64,000 nt of DNA from Xiphydria camelus (lineage: Eukaryota > Arthropoda > Insecta > Hymenoptera > Xiphydriidae). The notes under the pieces were generated by a model that made no database searches, had not been told where the DNA came from, and saw only the letters and a program-made list of their open reading frames with translations. The translations under genes were made by a program, and so were the position numbers. This document shows positions 11,201 to 24,280 of the stretch, piece by piece (position 1 is the stretch's first letter; every line of letters begins with the position of its first letter). The DNA lies in NCBI GenBank assembly GCA_963678675.1, contig OY783199.1, positions 17,415,510 through 17,479,509 on the forward strand. The letters are read 5' to 3'.

Positions 11201-14200
11201 ATCGATGATTTCTTGCGGGAAAAAAAATTTCTTTATACACAAAATCAGCGTTATTTCATATTTCCTTTGAGATCTCGACCAAATAACCGTGCTTTTCGGA
11301 ATCAGCGTAAAAAAATACATCGGATAGGGTGGTCGAGATTCCAATTCCGAAGATTTTCATTTTTCGAAAAAATTGACAATTTCTGTAAGGTCGGGACCTT
11401 ACAGAAAATTCGATTTTTCGCAAAAATCGAAATCTCGGGAATCGAATTCTCGACCATCCTATCTTATGTATTTTTTCGCGCTGATTACGAAAATGATATA
11501 TTTATTGCGGAAATCTCAACGGAACACCGAGATATCGATGATTTCTTGCGGAAAAAAAAATTTCTTTATACACAAAATCAGCGTTATTTCATATTTCCTT
11601 TGAGATTTCGACCAAATAACCGTGCTTTTCGGAATCAGCGTAAAAAAATACATCGGATAGGGTGGTCGAGATTCCAATTCCGAAGATTTTCATTTTTCGA
11701 AAAAATTGACAATTTCTGTAAGGTCGGGACCTTACAGAAAATGCGATTTTTCGCAAAAATCGAAATCTCTGGAATCGAATTCTCGACCATCCTATCTTAT
11801 GTATTTTTTCGCGCTGATTACGAAAATGATATATTTATTGAGGAAATCTCAACGGAACACCGAGATATCGATGATTTCTTGCGGAAAAAAAAATTTCTTT
11901 ATACACAAAATCAGCGTTATTTCATATTTCCTTTGAGATTTCGACCAAATAACCGTGCTTTTCGGAATCAGCGTAAAAAAATACATAAGATAGGGTGGTC
12001 GAGATTCCAATTCCAGAGATTTCGATTTTTCGCAAAAATCGAAATCTCTGGAATCGAATTCTCGACCATCCTATCTTATGTATTTTTTCGCGCTGATTAC
12101 GAAAATGATATATTTATTGAGGAAATCTCAACGGAACACCGAGATATCGATGATTTCTTGCGGGAAAAAAAATTTCTTTATACACAAAATCAGCGTTATT
12201 TCATATTTCCCTTGAGATCTCGACCAAATAACCGTGCTTTTCGGAATCAGCGTAAAAAAATACATAAGATAGGGTGATCCAGAATTCGATTCCAGAGATT
12301 TCGATTTTTGCAAAAAATCTAAGGCATACCCCTTAGATTTTTCGCAAAAATCGAAATCTCTGGAATCGAATTCTCGACCATCCTATCTTATGTATTTTTT
12401 CGCGCTGATTACGAAAATGATATATTTATTGAGGAAATCTCAACGGAACACCGAGATATCGATGATTTCTTGCGGGAAAAAAAATGTCTTTATACACAAA
12501 ATCAGCGTTATTTCATATTTCCTTTGAGATCTCGACCAAATAACCGTGCTTTTCGGAATCAGCGTAAAAAAATACATCGGATAGGGTGGTCGAGATTCCA
12601 ATTCCGAAGATTTTCATTTTTCGAAAAAATTGACAATTTCTGTAAGGTCGGGACCTTACAGAAAATGCGATTTTTCGCAAAAATCGAAATCTCTGGAATC
12701 GAATTCTCGACCATCCTATCTTATGTATTTTTTCGCGCTGATTACGAAAATGATATATTTATTGAGGAAATCTCAACGGAACACCGAGATATCGATGATT
12801 TCTTGCGGAAAAAAAAATTTCTTTATACACAAAATCAGCGTTATTTCATATTTCCTTTGAGATTTCGACCAAATAACCGTGCTTTTCGGAATCAGCGTAA
12901 AAAAATACATAAGATAGGGTGGTCGAGATTCCAATTCCAGAGATTTCGATTTTTCGCAAAAATCGAAATCTCTGGAATCGAATTCTCGACCATCCTATCT
13001 TATGTATTTTTTCGCGCTGATTACGAAAATGATATATTTATTGAGGAAATCTCAACGGAACACCGAGATATCGATGATTTCTTGCGGGAAAAAAAATTTC
13101 TTTATACACAAAATCAGCGTTATTTCATATTTCCCTTGAGATCTCGACCAAATAACCGTGCTTTTCGGAATCAGCGTAAAAAAATACATAAGATAGGGTG
13201 ATCCAGAATTCGATTCCAGAGATTTCGATTTTTGCAAAAAATCTAAGGCATACCCCTTAGATTTTTCGCAAAAATCGAAATCTCTGGAATCGAATTCTCG
13301 ACCATCCTATCTTATGTATTTTTTCGCGCTGATTACGAAAATGATATATTTATTGAGGAAATCTCAACGGAACACCGAGATATCGATGATTTCTTGCGGG
13401 AAAAAAAATGTCTTTATACACAAAATCAGCGTTATTTCATATTTCCTTTGAGATCTCGACCAAATAACCGTGCTTTTCGGAATCAGCGTAAAAAAATACA
13501 TCGGATAGGGTGGTCGAGATTCCAATTCCGAAGATTTTCATTTTTCGAAAAAATTGACAATTTCTGTAAGGTCGGGACCTTACAGAAAATGCGATTTTTC
13601 GCAAAAATCGAAATCTCTGGAATCGAATTCTCGACCATCCTATCTTATGTATTTTTTCGCGCTGATTACGAAAATGATATATTTATTGAGGAAATCTCAA
13701 CGGAACACCGAGATATCGATGATTTCTTGCGGGAAAAAAAATGTCTTTATACACAAAATCAGCGTTATTTCATATTTCCTTTGAGATCTCGACCAAATAA
13801 CCGTGCTTTTCGGAATCAGCGTAAAAAAATACATCGGATAGGGTGGTCGAGATTCCAATTCCGAAGATTTTCATTTTTCGAAAAAATTGACAATTTCTGT
13901 AAGGTCGGGACCTTACAGAAAATGCGATTTTTCGCAAAAATCGAAATCTCTGGAATCGAATTCTCGACCATCCTATCTTATGTATTTTTTCGCGCTGATT
14001 ACGAAAATGATATATTTATTGAGGAAATCTCAACGGAACACCGAGATATCGATGATTTCTTGCGGAAAAAAAAATTTCTTTATACACAAAATCAGCGTTA
14101 TTTCATATTTCCTTTGAGATCTCGAACAAATAAGCGTGCTTTTCGGAATCAGCGTAAAAAAATACATCGGATAGGGTGGTCGAGATTCCAATTCCGAAGA

Positions 14201-14686
14201 TTTTCATTTTTCGAAAAAATTGACAATTTCTGTAAGGTCGGGACCTTACAGAAAATGCGATTTTTCGCAAAAATCGAAATCTCTGGAATCGAATTCTCGA
14301 CCATCCTATCTTATGTATTTTTTCGCGCTGATTACGAAAATGATATATTTATTGAGGAAATCTCAACGGAACACCGAGATATCGATGATTTCTTGCGGAA
14401 AAAAAAATTTCTTTATACACAAAATCAGCGTTATTTCATATTTCCTTTGAGATTTCGACCAAATAACCGTGCTTTTCGGAATCAGCGTAAAAAAATACAT
14501 CGGATAGGGTGGTCGAGATTCCAATTCCGAAGATTTTCATTTTTCGAAAAAATTGACAATTTCTGTAAGGTCGGGACCTTACAGAAAATGCGATTTTTCG
14601 CAAAAATCGAAATCTCTGGAATCGAATTCTCGACCATCCTATCTTATGTATTTTTTCGCGCTGATTACGAAAATGATATATTTATT
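8295..14686 (+). repeat. Array segment 3: 20 units, second copy of the 7,703-bp block
   Basis: Unit starts: A8295 B8628 C8907 A9219 C9552 A9864 A10197 A-10530 C10862 AR11174 A11507 B11840 C12119 A12431 B12764 C13043 A13355 A13688 AN14021 A14354. It matches 592-6983 unit for unit except that the last A lacks the AF mark, the first unit has a different head, and there is a private G-to-T at 11410. The rare A- unit with two extra substitutions (2827 and 10530) is in both copies, confirming duplication. Confidence 0.94.
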
Positions 14687-16018
14687 GAGGAAATCTCAAC
14701 GGAACACCGAGATATCGATGATTTCTTGCGGGAAAAAAAATGTCTTTATACACAAAATCAGCGTTATTTCATATTTCCTTTGAGATTTCGACCAAATAAC
14801 CGTGCTTTTCGGAATCAGCGTAAAAAAATACATCGGATAGGGTGGTCGAGATTCCAATTCCGAAGATTTTCATTTTTCGAAAAAATTGACAATTTCTGTA
14901 AGGTCGGGACCTTACAGAAAATGCGATTTTTCGCAAAAATCGAAATCTCTGGAATCGAATTCTCGACCATCCTATCTTATGTATTTTTTCGCGCTGATTA
15001 CGAAAATGATATATTTATTGAGGAAATCTCAACGGAACACCGAGATATCGATGATTTCTTGCGGAAAAAAAAATTTCTTTATACACAAAATCAGCGTTAT
15101 TTCATATTTCCTTTGAGATTTCGACCAAATAACCGTGCTTTTCGGAATCAGCGTAAAAAAATACATCGGATAGGGTGGTCGAGATTCCAATTCCGAAGAT
15201 TTTCATTTTTCGAAAAAATTGACAATTTCTGTAAGGTCGGGACCTTACAGAAAATGCGATTTTTCGCAAAAATCGAAATCTCTGGAATCGAATTCTCGAC
15301 CATCCTATCTTATGTATTTTTTCGCGCTGATTACGAAAATGATATATTTATTGAGGAAATCTCAACGGAACACCGAGATATCGATGATTTCTTGCGGAAA
15401 AAAAAATTTCTTTATACACAAAATCAGCGTTATTTCATATTTCCTTTGAGATTTCGACCAAATAACCGTGCTTTTCGGAATCAGCGTAAAAAAATACATC
15501 GGATAGGGTGGTCGAGATTCCAATTCCGAAGATTTTCATTTTTCGAAAAAATTGACAATTTCTGTAAGGTCGGGACCTTACAGAAAATGCGATTTTTCGC
15601 AAAAATCGAAATCTCTGGAATCGAATTCTCGACCATCCTATCTTATGTATTTTTTCGCGCTGATTACGAAAATGATATATTTATTGAGGAAATCTCAACG
15701 GAACACCGAGATATCGATGATTTCTTGCGGGAAAAAAAATGTCTTTATACACAAAATCAGCGTTATTTCATATTTCCTTTGAGATTTCGACCAAATAACC
15801 GTGCTTTTCGGAATCAGCGTAAAAAAATACATCGGATAGGGTGGTCGAGATTCCAATTCCGAAGATTTTCATTTTTCGAAAAAATTGACAATTTCTGTAA
15901 GGTCGGGACCTTACAGAAAATGCGATTTTTCGCAAAAATCGAAATCTCTGGAATCGAATTCTCGACCATCCTATCTTATGTATTTTTTCGCGCTGATTAC
16001 GAAAATGATATATTTATT
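14687..16018 (+). repeat. Array segment 4: four A units
   Basis: Unit starts: A14687 A15020 A15353 A15686. Together with A13355-A14354 before and AR16019-A16352 after, they form a run of ten consecutive A-class units. That is the longest continuous open frame of the window (13394-17122) for purely arithmetic reasons: 333 is divisible by three and no C unit intervenes. Confidence 0.94.
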
Positions 16019-19000
16019 GAGGAAATCTCAACGGAACACCGAGATATCGATGATTTCTTGCGGGAAAAAAAATTTCTTTATACACAAAATCAGCGTTATT
16101 TCATATTTCCTTTGAGATCTCGACCAAATAACCGTGCTTTTCGGAATCAGCGTAAAAAAATACATCGGATAGGGTGGTCGAGATTCCAATTCCGAAGATT
16201 TTCATTTTTCGAAAAAATTGACAATTTCTGTAAGGTCGGGACCTTACAGAAAATGCGATTTTTCGCAAAAATCGAAATCTCGGGAATCGAATTCTCGACC
16301 ATCCTATCTTATGTATTTTTTCGCGCTGATTACGAAAATGATATATTTATTGCGGAAATCTCAACGGAACACCGAGATATCGATGATTTCTTGCGGAAAA
16401 AAAAATTTCTTTATACACAAAATCAGCGTTATTTCATATTTCCTTTGAGATTTCGACCAAATAACCGTGCTTTTCGGAATCAGCGTAAAAAAATACATCG
16501 GATAGGGTGGTCGAGATTCCAATTCCGAAGATTTTCATTTTTCGAAAAAATTGACAATTTCTGTAAGGTCGGGACCTTACAGAAAATGCGATTTTTCGCA
16601 AAAATCGAAATCTCTGGAATCGAATTCTCGACCATCCTATCTTATGTATTTTTTCGCGCTGATTACGAAAATGATATATTTATTGAGGAAATCTCAACGG
16701 AACACCGAGATATCGATGATTTCTTGCGGAAAAAAAAATTTCTTTATACACAAAATCAGCGTTATTTCATATTTCCTTTGAGATTTCGACCAAATAACCG
16801 TGCTTTTCGGAATCAGCGTAAAAAAATACATAAGATAGGGTGGTCGAGATTCCAATTCCAGAGATTTCGATTTTTCGCAAAAATCGAAATCTCTGGAATC
16901 GAATTCTCGACCATCCTATCTTATGTATTTTTTCGCGCTGATTACGAAAATGATATATTTATTGAGGAAATCTCAACGGAACACCGAGATATCGATGATT
17001 TCTTGCGGGAAAAAAAATTTCTTTATACACAAAATCAGCGTTATTTCATATTTCCCTTGAGATCTCGACCAAATAACCGTGCTTTTCGGAATCAGCGTAA
17101 AAAAATACATAAGATAGGGTGATCCAGAATTCGATTCCAGAGATTTCGATTTTTGCAAAAAATCTAAGGCATACCCCTTAGATTTTTCGCAAAAATCGAA
17201 ATCTCTGGAATCGAATTCTCGACCATCCTATCTTATGTATTTTTTCGCGCTGATTACGAAAATGATATATTTATTGAGGAAATCTCAACGGAACACCGAG
17301 ATATCGATGATTTCTTGCGGGAAAAAAAATGTCTTTATACACAAAATCAGCGTTATTTCATATTTCCTTTGAGATCTCGACCAAATAACCGTGCTTTTCG
17401 GAATCAGCGTAAAAAAATACATCGGATAGGGTGGTCGAGATTCCAATTCCGAAGATTTTCATTTTTCGAAAAAATTGACAATTTCTGTAAGGTCGGGACC
17501 TTACAGAAAATGCGATTTTTCGCAAAAATCGAAATCTCTGGAATCGAATTCTCGACCATCCTATCTTATGTATTTTTTCGCGCTGATTACGAAAATGATA
17601 TATTTATTGAGGAAATCTCAACGGAACACCGAGATATCGATGATTTCTTGCGGAAAAAAAAATTTCTTTATACACAAAATCAGCGTTATTTCATATTTCC
17701 TTTGAGATTTCGACCAAATAACCGTGCTTTTCGGAATCAGCGTAAAAAAATACATAAGATAGGGTGGTCGAGATTCCAATTCCAGAGATTTCGATTTTTC
17801 GCAAAAATCGAAATCTCTGGAATCGAATTCTCGACCATCCTATCTTATGTATTTTTTCGCGCTGATTACGAAAATGATATATTTATTGAGGAAATCTCAA
17901 CGGAACACCGAGATATCGATGATTTCTTGCGGGAAAAAAAATTTCTTTATACACAAAATCAGCGTTATTTCATATTTCCCTTGAGATCTCGACCAAATAA
18001 CCGTGCTTTTCGGAATCAGCGTAAAAAAATACATAAGATAGGGTGATCCAGAATTCGATTCCAGAGATTTCGATTTTTGCAAAAAATCTAAGGCATACCC
18101 CTTAGATTTTTCGCAAAAATCGAAATCTCTGGAATCGAATTCTCGACCATCCTATCTTATGTATTTTTTCGCGCTGATTACGAAAATGATATATTTATTG
18201 AGGAAATCTCAACGGAACACCGAGATATCGATGATTTCTTGCGGGAAAAAAAATGTCTTTATACACAAAATCAGCGTTATTTCATATTTCCTTTGAGATC
18301 TCGACCAAATAACCGTGCTTTTCGGAATCAGCGTAAAAAAATACATCGGATAGGGTGGTCGAGATTCCAATTCCGAAGATTTTCATTTTTCGAAAAAATT
18401 GACAATTTCTGTAAGGTCGGGACCTTACAGAAAATGCGATTTTTCGCAAAAATCGAAATCTCTGGAATCGAATTCTCGACCATCCTATCTTATGTATTTT
18501 TTCGCGCTGATTACGAAAATGATATATTTATTGAGGAAATCTCAACGGAACACCGAGATATCGATGATTTCTTGCGGGAAAAAAAATGTCTTTATACACA
18601 AAATCAGCGTTATTTCATATTTCCTTTGAGATCTCGACCAAATAACCGTGCTTTTCGGAATCAGCGTAAAAAAATACATCGGATAGGGTGGTCGAGATTC
18701 CAATTCCGAAGATTTTCATTTTTCGAAAAAATTGACAATTTCTGTAAGGTCGGGACCTTACAGAAAATGCGATTTTTCGCAAAAATCGAAATCTCTGGAA
18801 TCGAATTCTCGACCATCCTATCTTATGTATTTTTTCGCGCTGATTACGAAAATGATATATTTATTGAGGAAATCTCAACGGAACACCGAGATATCGATGA
18901 TTTCTTGCGGAAAAAAAAATTTCTTTATACACAAAATCAGCGTTATTTCATATTTCCTTTGAGATCTCGAACAAATAAGCGTGCTTTTCGGAATCAGCGT

Positions 19001-19531
19001 AAAAAAATACATCGGATAGGGTGGTCGAGATTCCAATTCCGAAGATTTTCATTTTTCGAAAAAATTGACAATTTCTGTAAGGTCGGGACCTTACAGAAAA
19101 TGCGATTTTTCGCAAAAATCGAAATCTCTGGAATCGAATTCTCGACCATCCTATCTTATGTATTTTTTCGCGCTGATTACGAAAATGATATATTTATTGA
19201 GGAAATCTCAACGGAACACCGAGATATCGATGATTTCTTGCGGAAAAAAAAATTTCTTTATACACAAAATCAGCGTTATTTCATATTTCCTTTGAGATTT
19301 CGACCAAATAACCGTGCTTTTCGGAATCAGCGTAAAAAAATACATCGGATAGGGTGGTCGAGATTCCAATTCCGAAGATTTTCATTTTTCGAAAAAATTG
19401 ACAATTTCTGTAAGGTCGGGACCTTACAGAAAATGCGATTTTTCGCAAAAATCGAAATCTCTGGAATCGAATTCTCGACCATCCTATCTTATGTATTTTT
19501 TCGCGCTGATTACGAAAATGATATATTTATT
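16019..19531 (+). repeat. Array segment 5: 11 units, copy of 11174-14686
   Basis: Unit starts: AR16019 A16352 B16685 C16964 A17276 B17609 C17888 A18200 A18533 AN18866 A19199. Order, lengths and the AR and AN marks match 11174-14686 at an offset of 4,845 bp; the match ends where B19532 stands opposite A14687. The private G-to-T at 11410 is not present here, so that mutation is specific to the segment 3 copy. Confidence 0.94.
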
Positions 19532-22500
19532 GAGGAAATCTCAACGGAACACCGAGATATCGATGATTTCTTGCGGAAAAAAAAATTTCTTTATACACAA
19601 AATCAGCGTTATTTCATATTTCCTTTGAGATTTCGACCAAATAACCGTGCTTTTCGGAATCAGCGTAAAAAAATACATAAGATAGGGTGGTCGAGATTCC
19701 AATTCCAGAGATTTCGATTTTTCGCAAAAATCGAAATCTCTGGAATCGAATTCTCGACCATCCTATCTTATGTATTTTTTCGCGCTGATTACGAAAATGA
19801 TATATTTATTGAGGAAATCTCAACGGAACACCGAGATATCGATGATTTCTTGCGGGAAAAAAAATTTCTTTATACACAAAATCAGCGTTATTTCATATTT
19901 CCCTTGAGATCTCGACCAAATAACCGTGCTTTTCGGAATCAGCGTAAAAAAATACATAAGATAGGGTGATCCAGAATTCGATTCCAGAGATTTCGATTTT
20001 TGCAAAAAATCTAAGGCATACCCCTTAGATTTTTCGCAAAAATCGAAATCTCTGGAATCGAATTCTCGACCATCCTATCTTATGTATTTTTTCGCGCTGA
20101 TTACGAAAATGATATATTTATTGAGGAAATCTCAACGGAACACCGAGATATCGATGATTTCTTGCGGGAAAAAAAATGTCTTTATACACAAAATCAGCGT
20201 TATTTCATATTTCCTTTGAGATCTCGACCAAATAACCGTGCTTTTCGGAATCAGCGTAAAAAAATACATCGGATAGGGTGGTCGAGATTCCAATTCCGAA
20301 GATTTTCATTTTTCGAAAAAATTGACAATTTCTGTAAGGTCGGGACCTTACAGAAAATGCGATTTTTCGCAAAAATCGAAATCTCTGGAATCGAATTCTC
20401 GACCATCCTATCTTATGTATTTTTTCGCGCTGATTACGAAAATGATATATTTATTGAGGAAATCTCAACGGAACACCGAGATATCGATGATTTCTTGCGG
20501 AAAAAAAAATTTCTTTATACACAAAATCAGCGTTATTTCATATTTCCTTTGAGATTTCGACCAAATAACCGTGCTTTTCGGAATCAGCGTAAAAAAATAC
20601 ATAAGATAGGGTGGTCGAGATTCCAATTCCAGAGATTTCGATTTTTCGCAAAAATCGAAATCTCTGGAATCGAATTCTCGACCATCCTATCTTATGTATT
20701 TTTTCGCGCTGATTACGAAAATGATATATTTATTGAGGAAATCTCAACGGAACACCGAGATATCGATGATTTCTTGCGGGAAAAAAAATTTCTTTATACA
20801 CAAAATCAGCGTTATTTCATATTTCCCTTGAGATCTCGACCAAATAACCGTGCTTTTCGGAATCAGCGTAAAAAAATACATAAGATAGGGTGATCCAGAA
20901 TTCGATTCCAGAGATTTCGATTTTTGCAAAAAATCTAAGGCATACCCCTTAGATTTTTCGCAAAAATCGAAATCTCTGGAATCGAATTCTCGACCATCCT
21001 ATCTTATGTATTTTTTCGCGCTGATTACGAAAATGATATATTTATTGAGGAAATCTCAACGGAACACCGAGATATCGATGATTTCTTGCGGGAAAAAAAA
21101 TGTCTTTATACACAAAATCAGCGTTATTTCATATTTCCTTTGAGATCTCGACCAAATAACCGTGCTTTTCGGAATCAGCGTAAAAAAATACATCGGATAG
21201 GGTGGTCGAGATTCCAATTCCGAAGATTTTCATTTTTCGAAAAAATTGACAATTTCTGTAAGGTCGGGACCTTACAGAAAATGCGATTTTTCGCAAAAAT
21301 CGAAATCTCTGGAATCGAATTCTCGACCATCCTATCTTATGTATTTTTTCGCGCTGATTACGAAAATGATATATTTATTGAGGAAATCTCAACGGAACAC
21401 CGAGATATCGATGATTTCTTGCGGGAAAAAAAATGTCTTTATACACAAAATCAGCGTTATTTCATATTTCCTTTGAGATCTCGACCAAATAACCGTGCTT
21501 TTCGGAATCAGCGTAAAAAAATACATAAGATAGGGTGATCCAGAATTCGATTCCAGAGATTTCGATTTTTGCAAAAAATCTAAGGCATACCCCTTAGATT
21601 TTTCGCAAAAATCGAAATCTCTGGAATCGAATTCTCGACCATCCTATCTTATGTATTTTTTCGCGCTGATTACGAAAATGATATATTTATTGAGGAAATC
21701 TCAACGGAACACCGAGATATCGATGATTTCTTGCGGAAAAAAAAATTTCTTTATACACAAAATCAGCGTTATTTCATATTTCCTTTGAGATTTCGACCAA
21801 ATAACCGTGCTTTTCGGAATCAGCGTAAAAAAATACATCGGATAGGGTGGTCGAGATTCCAATTCCGAAGATTTTCATTTTTCGAAAAAATTGACAATTT
21901 CTGTAAGGTCGGGACCTTACAGAAAATGCGATTTTTCGCAAAAATCGAAATCTCTGGAATCGAATTCTCGACCATCCTATCTTATGTATTTTTTCGCGCT
22001 GATTACGAAAATGATATATTTATTGAGGAAATCTCAACGGAACACCGAGATATCGATGATTTCTTGCGGAAAAAAAAATTTCTTTATACACAAAATCAGC
22101 GTTATTTCATATTTCCTTTGAGATTTCGACCAAATAACCGTGCTTTTCGGAATCAGCGTAAAAAAATACATCGGATAGGGTGGTCGAGATTCCAATTCCG
22201 AAGATTTTCATTTTTCGAAAAAATTGACAATTTCTGTAAGGTCGGGACCTTACAGAAAATGCGATTTTTCGCAAAAATCGAAATCTCTGGAATCGAATTC
22301 TCGACCATCCTATCTTATGTATTTTTTCGCGCTGATTACGAAAATGATATATTTATTGAGGAAATCTCAACGGAACACCGAGATATCGATGATTTCTTGC
22401 GGGAAAAAAAATGTCTTTATACACAAAATCAGCGTTATTTCATATTTCCTTTGAGATTTCGACCAAATAACCGTGCTTTTCGGAATCAGCGTAAAAAAAT

Positions 22501-24280
22501 ACATCGGATAGGGTGGTCGAGATTCCAATTCCGAAGATTTTCATTTTTCGAAAAAATTGACAATTTCTGTAAGGTCGGGACCTTACAGAAAATGCGATTT
22601 TTCGCAAAAATCGAAATCTCTGGAATCGAATTCTCGACCATCCTATCTTATGTATTTTTTCGCGCTGATTACGAAAATGATATATTTATTGAGGAAATCT
22701 CAACGGAACACCGAGATATCGATGATTTCTTGCGGAAAAAAAAATTTCTTTATACACAAAATCAGCTTTTTTTCTTATTTCCTTTGAGATTTCGACCAAA
22801 TAACCGTGCTTTTCGGAATCAGCGTAAAAAAATACATCGGATAGGGTGGTCGAGATTCCAATTCCGAAGATTTTCATTTTTCGAAAAAATTGACAATTTC
22901 TGTAAGGTCGGGACCTTACAGAAAATGCGATTTTTCGCAAAAATCGAAATCTCTGGAATCGAATTCTCGACCATCCTATCTTATGTATTTTTTCGCGCTG
23001 ATTACGAAAATGATATATTTATTGAGGAAATCTCAACGGAACACCGAGATATCGATGATTTCTTGCGGAAAAAAAAATTTCTTTATACACAAAATCAGCG
23101 TTATTTCATATTTCCTTTGAGATTTCGACCAAATAACCGTGCTTTTCGGAATCAGCGTAAAAAAATACATCGGATAGGGTGGTCGAGATTCCAATTCCGA
23201 AGATTTTCATTTTTCGAAAAAATTGACAATTTCTGTAAGGTCGGGACCTTACAGAAAATGCGATTTTTCGCAAAAATCGAAATCTCTGGAATCGAATTCT
23301 CGACCATCCTATCTTATGTATTTTTTCGCGCTGATTACGAAAATGATATATTTATTGAGGAAATCTCAACGGAACACCGAGATATCGATGATTTCTTGCG
23401 GAAAAAAAAATTTCTTTATACACAAAATCAGCGTTATTTCATATTTCCTTTGAGATTTCGACCAAATAACCGTGCTTTTCGGAATCAGCGTAAAAAAATA
23501 CATAAGATAGGGTGGTCGAGATTCCAATTCCAGAGATTTCGATTTTTCGCAAAAATCGAAATCTCTGGAATCGAATTCTCGACCATCCTATCTTATGTAT
23601 TTTTTCGCGCTGATTACGAAAATGATATATTTATTGAGGAAATCTCAACGGAACACCGAGATATCGATGATTTCTTGCGGGAAAAAAAATTTCTTTATAC
23701 ACAAAATCAGCGTTATTTCATATTTCCCTTGAGATCTCGACCAAATAACCGTGCTTTTCGGAATCAGCGTAAAAAAATACATAAGATAGGGTGATCCAGA
23801 ATTCGATTCCAGAGATTTCGATTTTTGCAAAAAATCTAAGGCATACCCCTTAGATTTTTCGCAAAAATCGAAATCTCTGGAATCGAATTCTCGACCATCC
23901 TATCTTATGTATTTTTTCGCGCTGATTACGAAAATGATATATTTATTGAGGAAATCTCAACGGAACACCGAGATATCGATGATTTCTTGCGGGAAAAAAA
24001 ATGTCTTTATACACAAAATCAGCGTTATTTCATATTTCCTTTGAGATCTCGACCAAATAACCGTGCTTTTCGGAATCAGCGTAAAAAAATACATCGGATA
24101 GGGTGGTCGAGATTCCAATTCCGAAGATTTTCATTTTTCGAAAAAATTGACAATTTCTGTAAGGTCGGGACCTTACAGAAAATGCGATTTTTCGCAAAAA
24201 TCGAAATCTCTGGAATCGAATTCTCGACCATCCTATCTTATGTATTTTTTCGCGCTGATTACGAAAATGATATATTTATT
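19532..24280 (+). repeat. Array segment 6: 15 mixed units
   Basis: Unit starts: B19532 C19811 A20123 B20456 C20735 A21047 C21380 A21692 A22025 A22358 A22691 A23024 B23357 C23636 A23948. The opening B C A B C A C recurs at 25538 (offset 6,006), at 30191, and at position 1. A22691 carries a private cluster of three substitutions. No AR or AN mark occurs between 19199 and 33587. Confidence 0.94.
22691..23023 (+). repeat. A unit with a private cluster of three changes to T
   Basis: CAGCTTTTTTTCTTATTTCC (22764-22783) replaces CAGCGTTATTTCATATTTCC. Three positions within nine bases all became T. No other unit has this. It may be a local mutation event or a sequencing or consensus error in a T-rich stretch. 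Confidence 0.85.

Noticed and set aside
13394..17122. Long + strand open frames (up to 1,242 codons) and overlapping shorter ones on both strands
   Set aside because: They are periodic by-products of stop-free units with lengths divisible by three, end at the same TGA in C units, are shifted by the 332-, 278- and 328-bp variants, overlap each other in other frames, and show no recognisable domain or fixed gene boundary.
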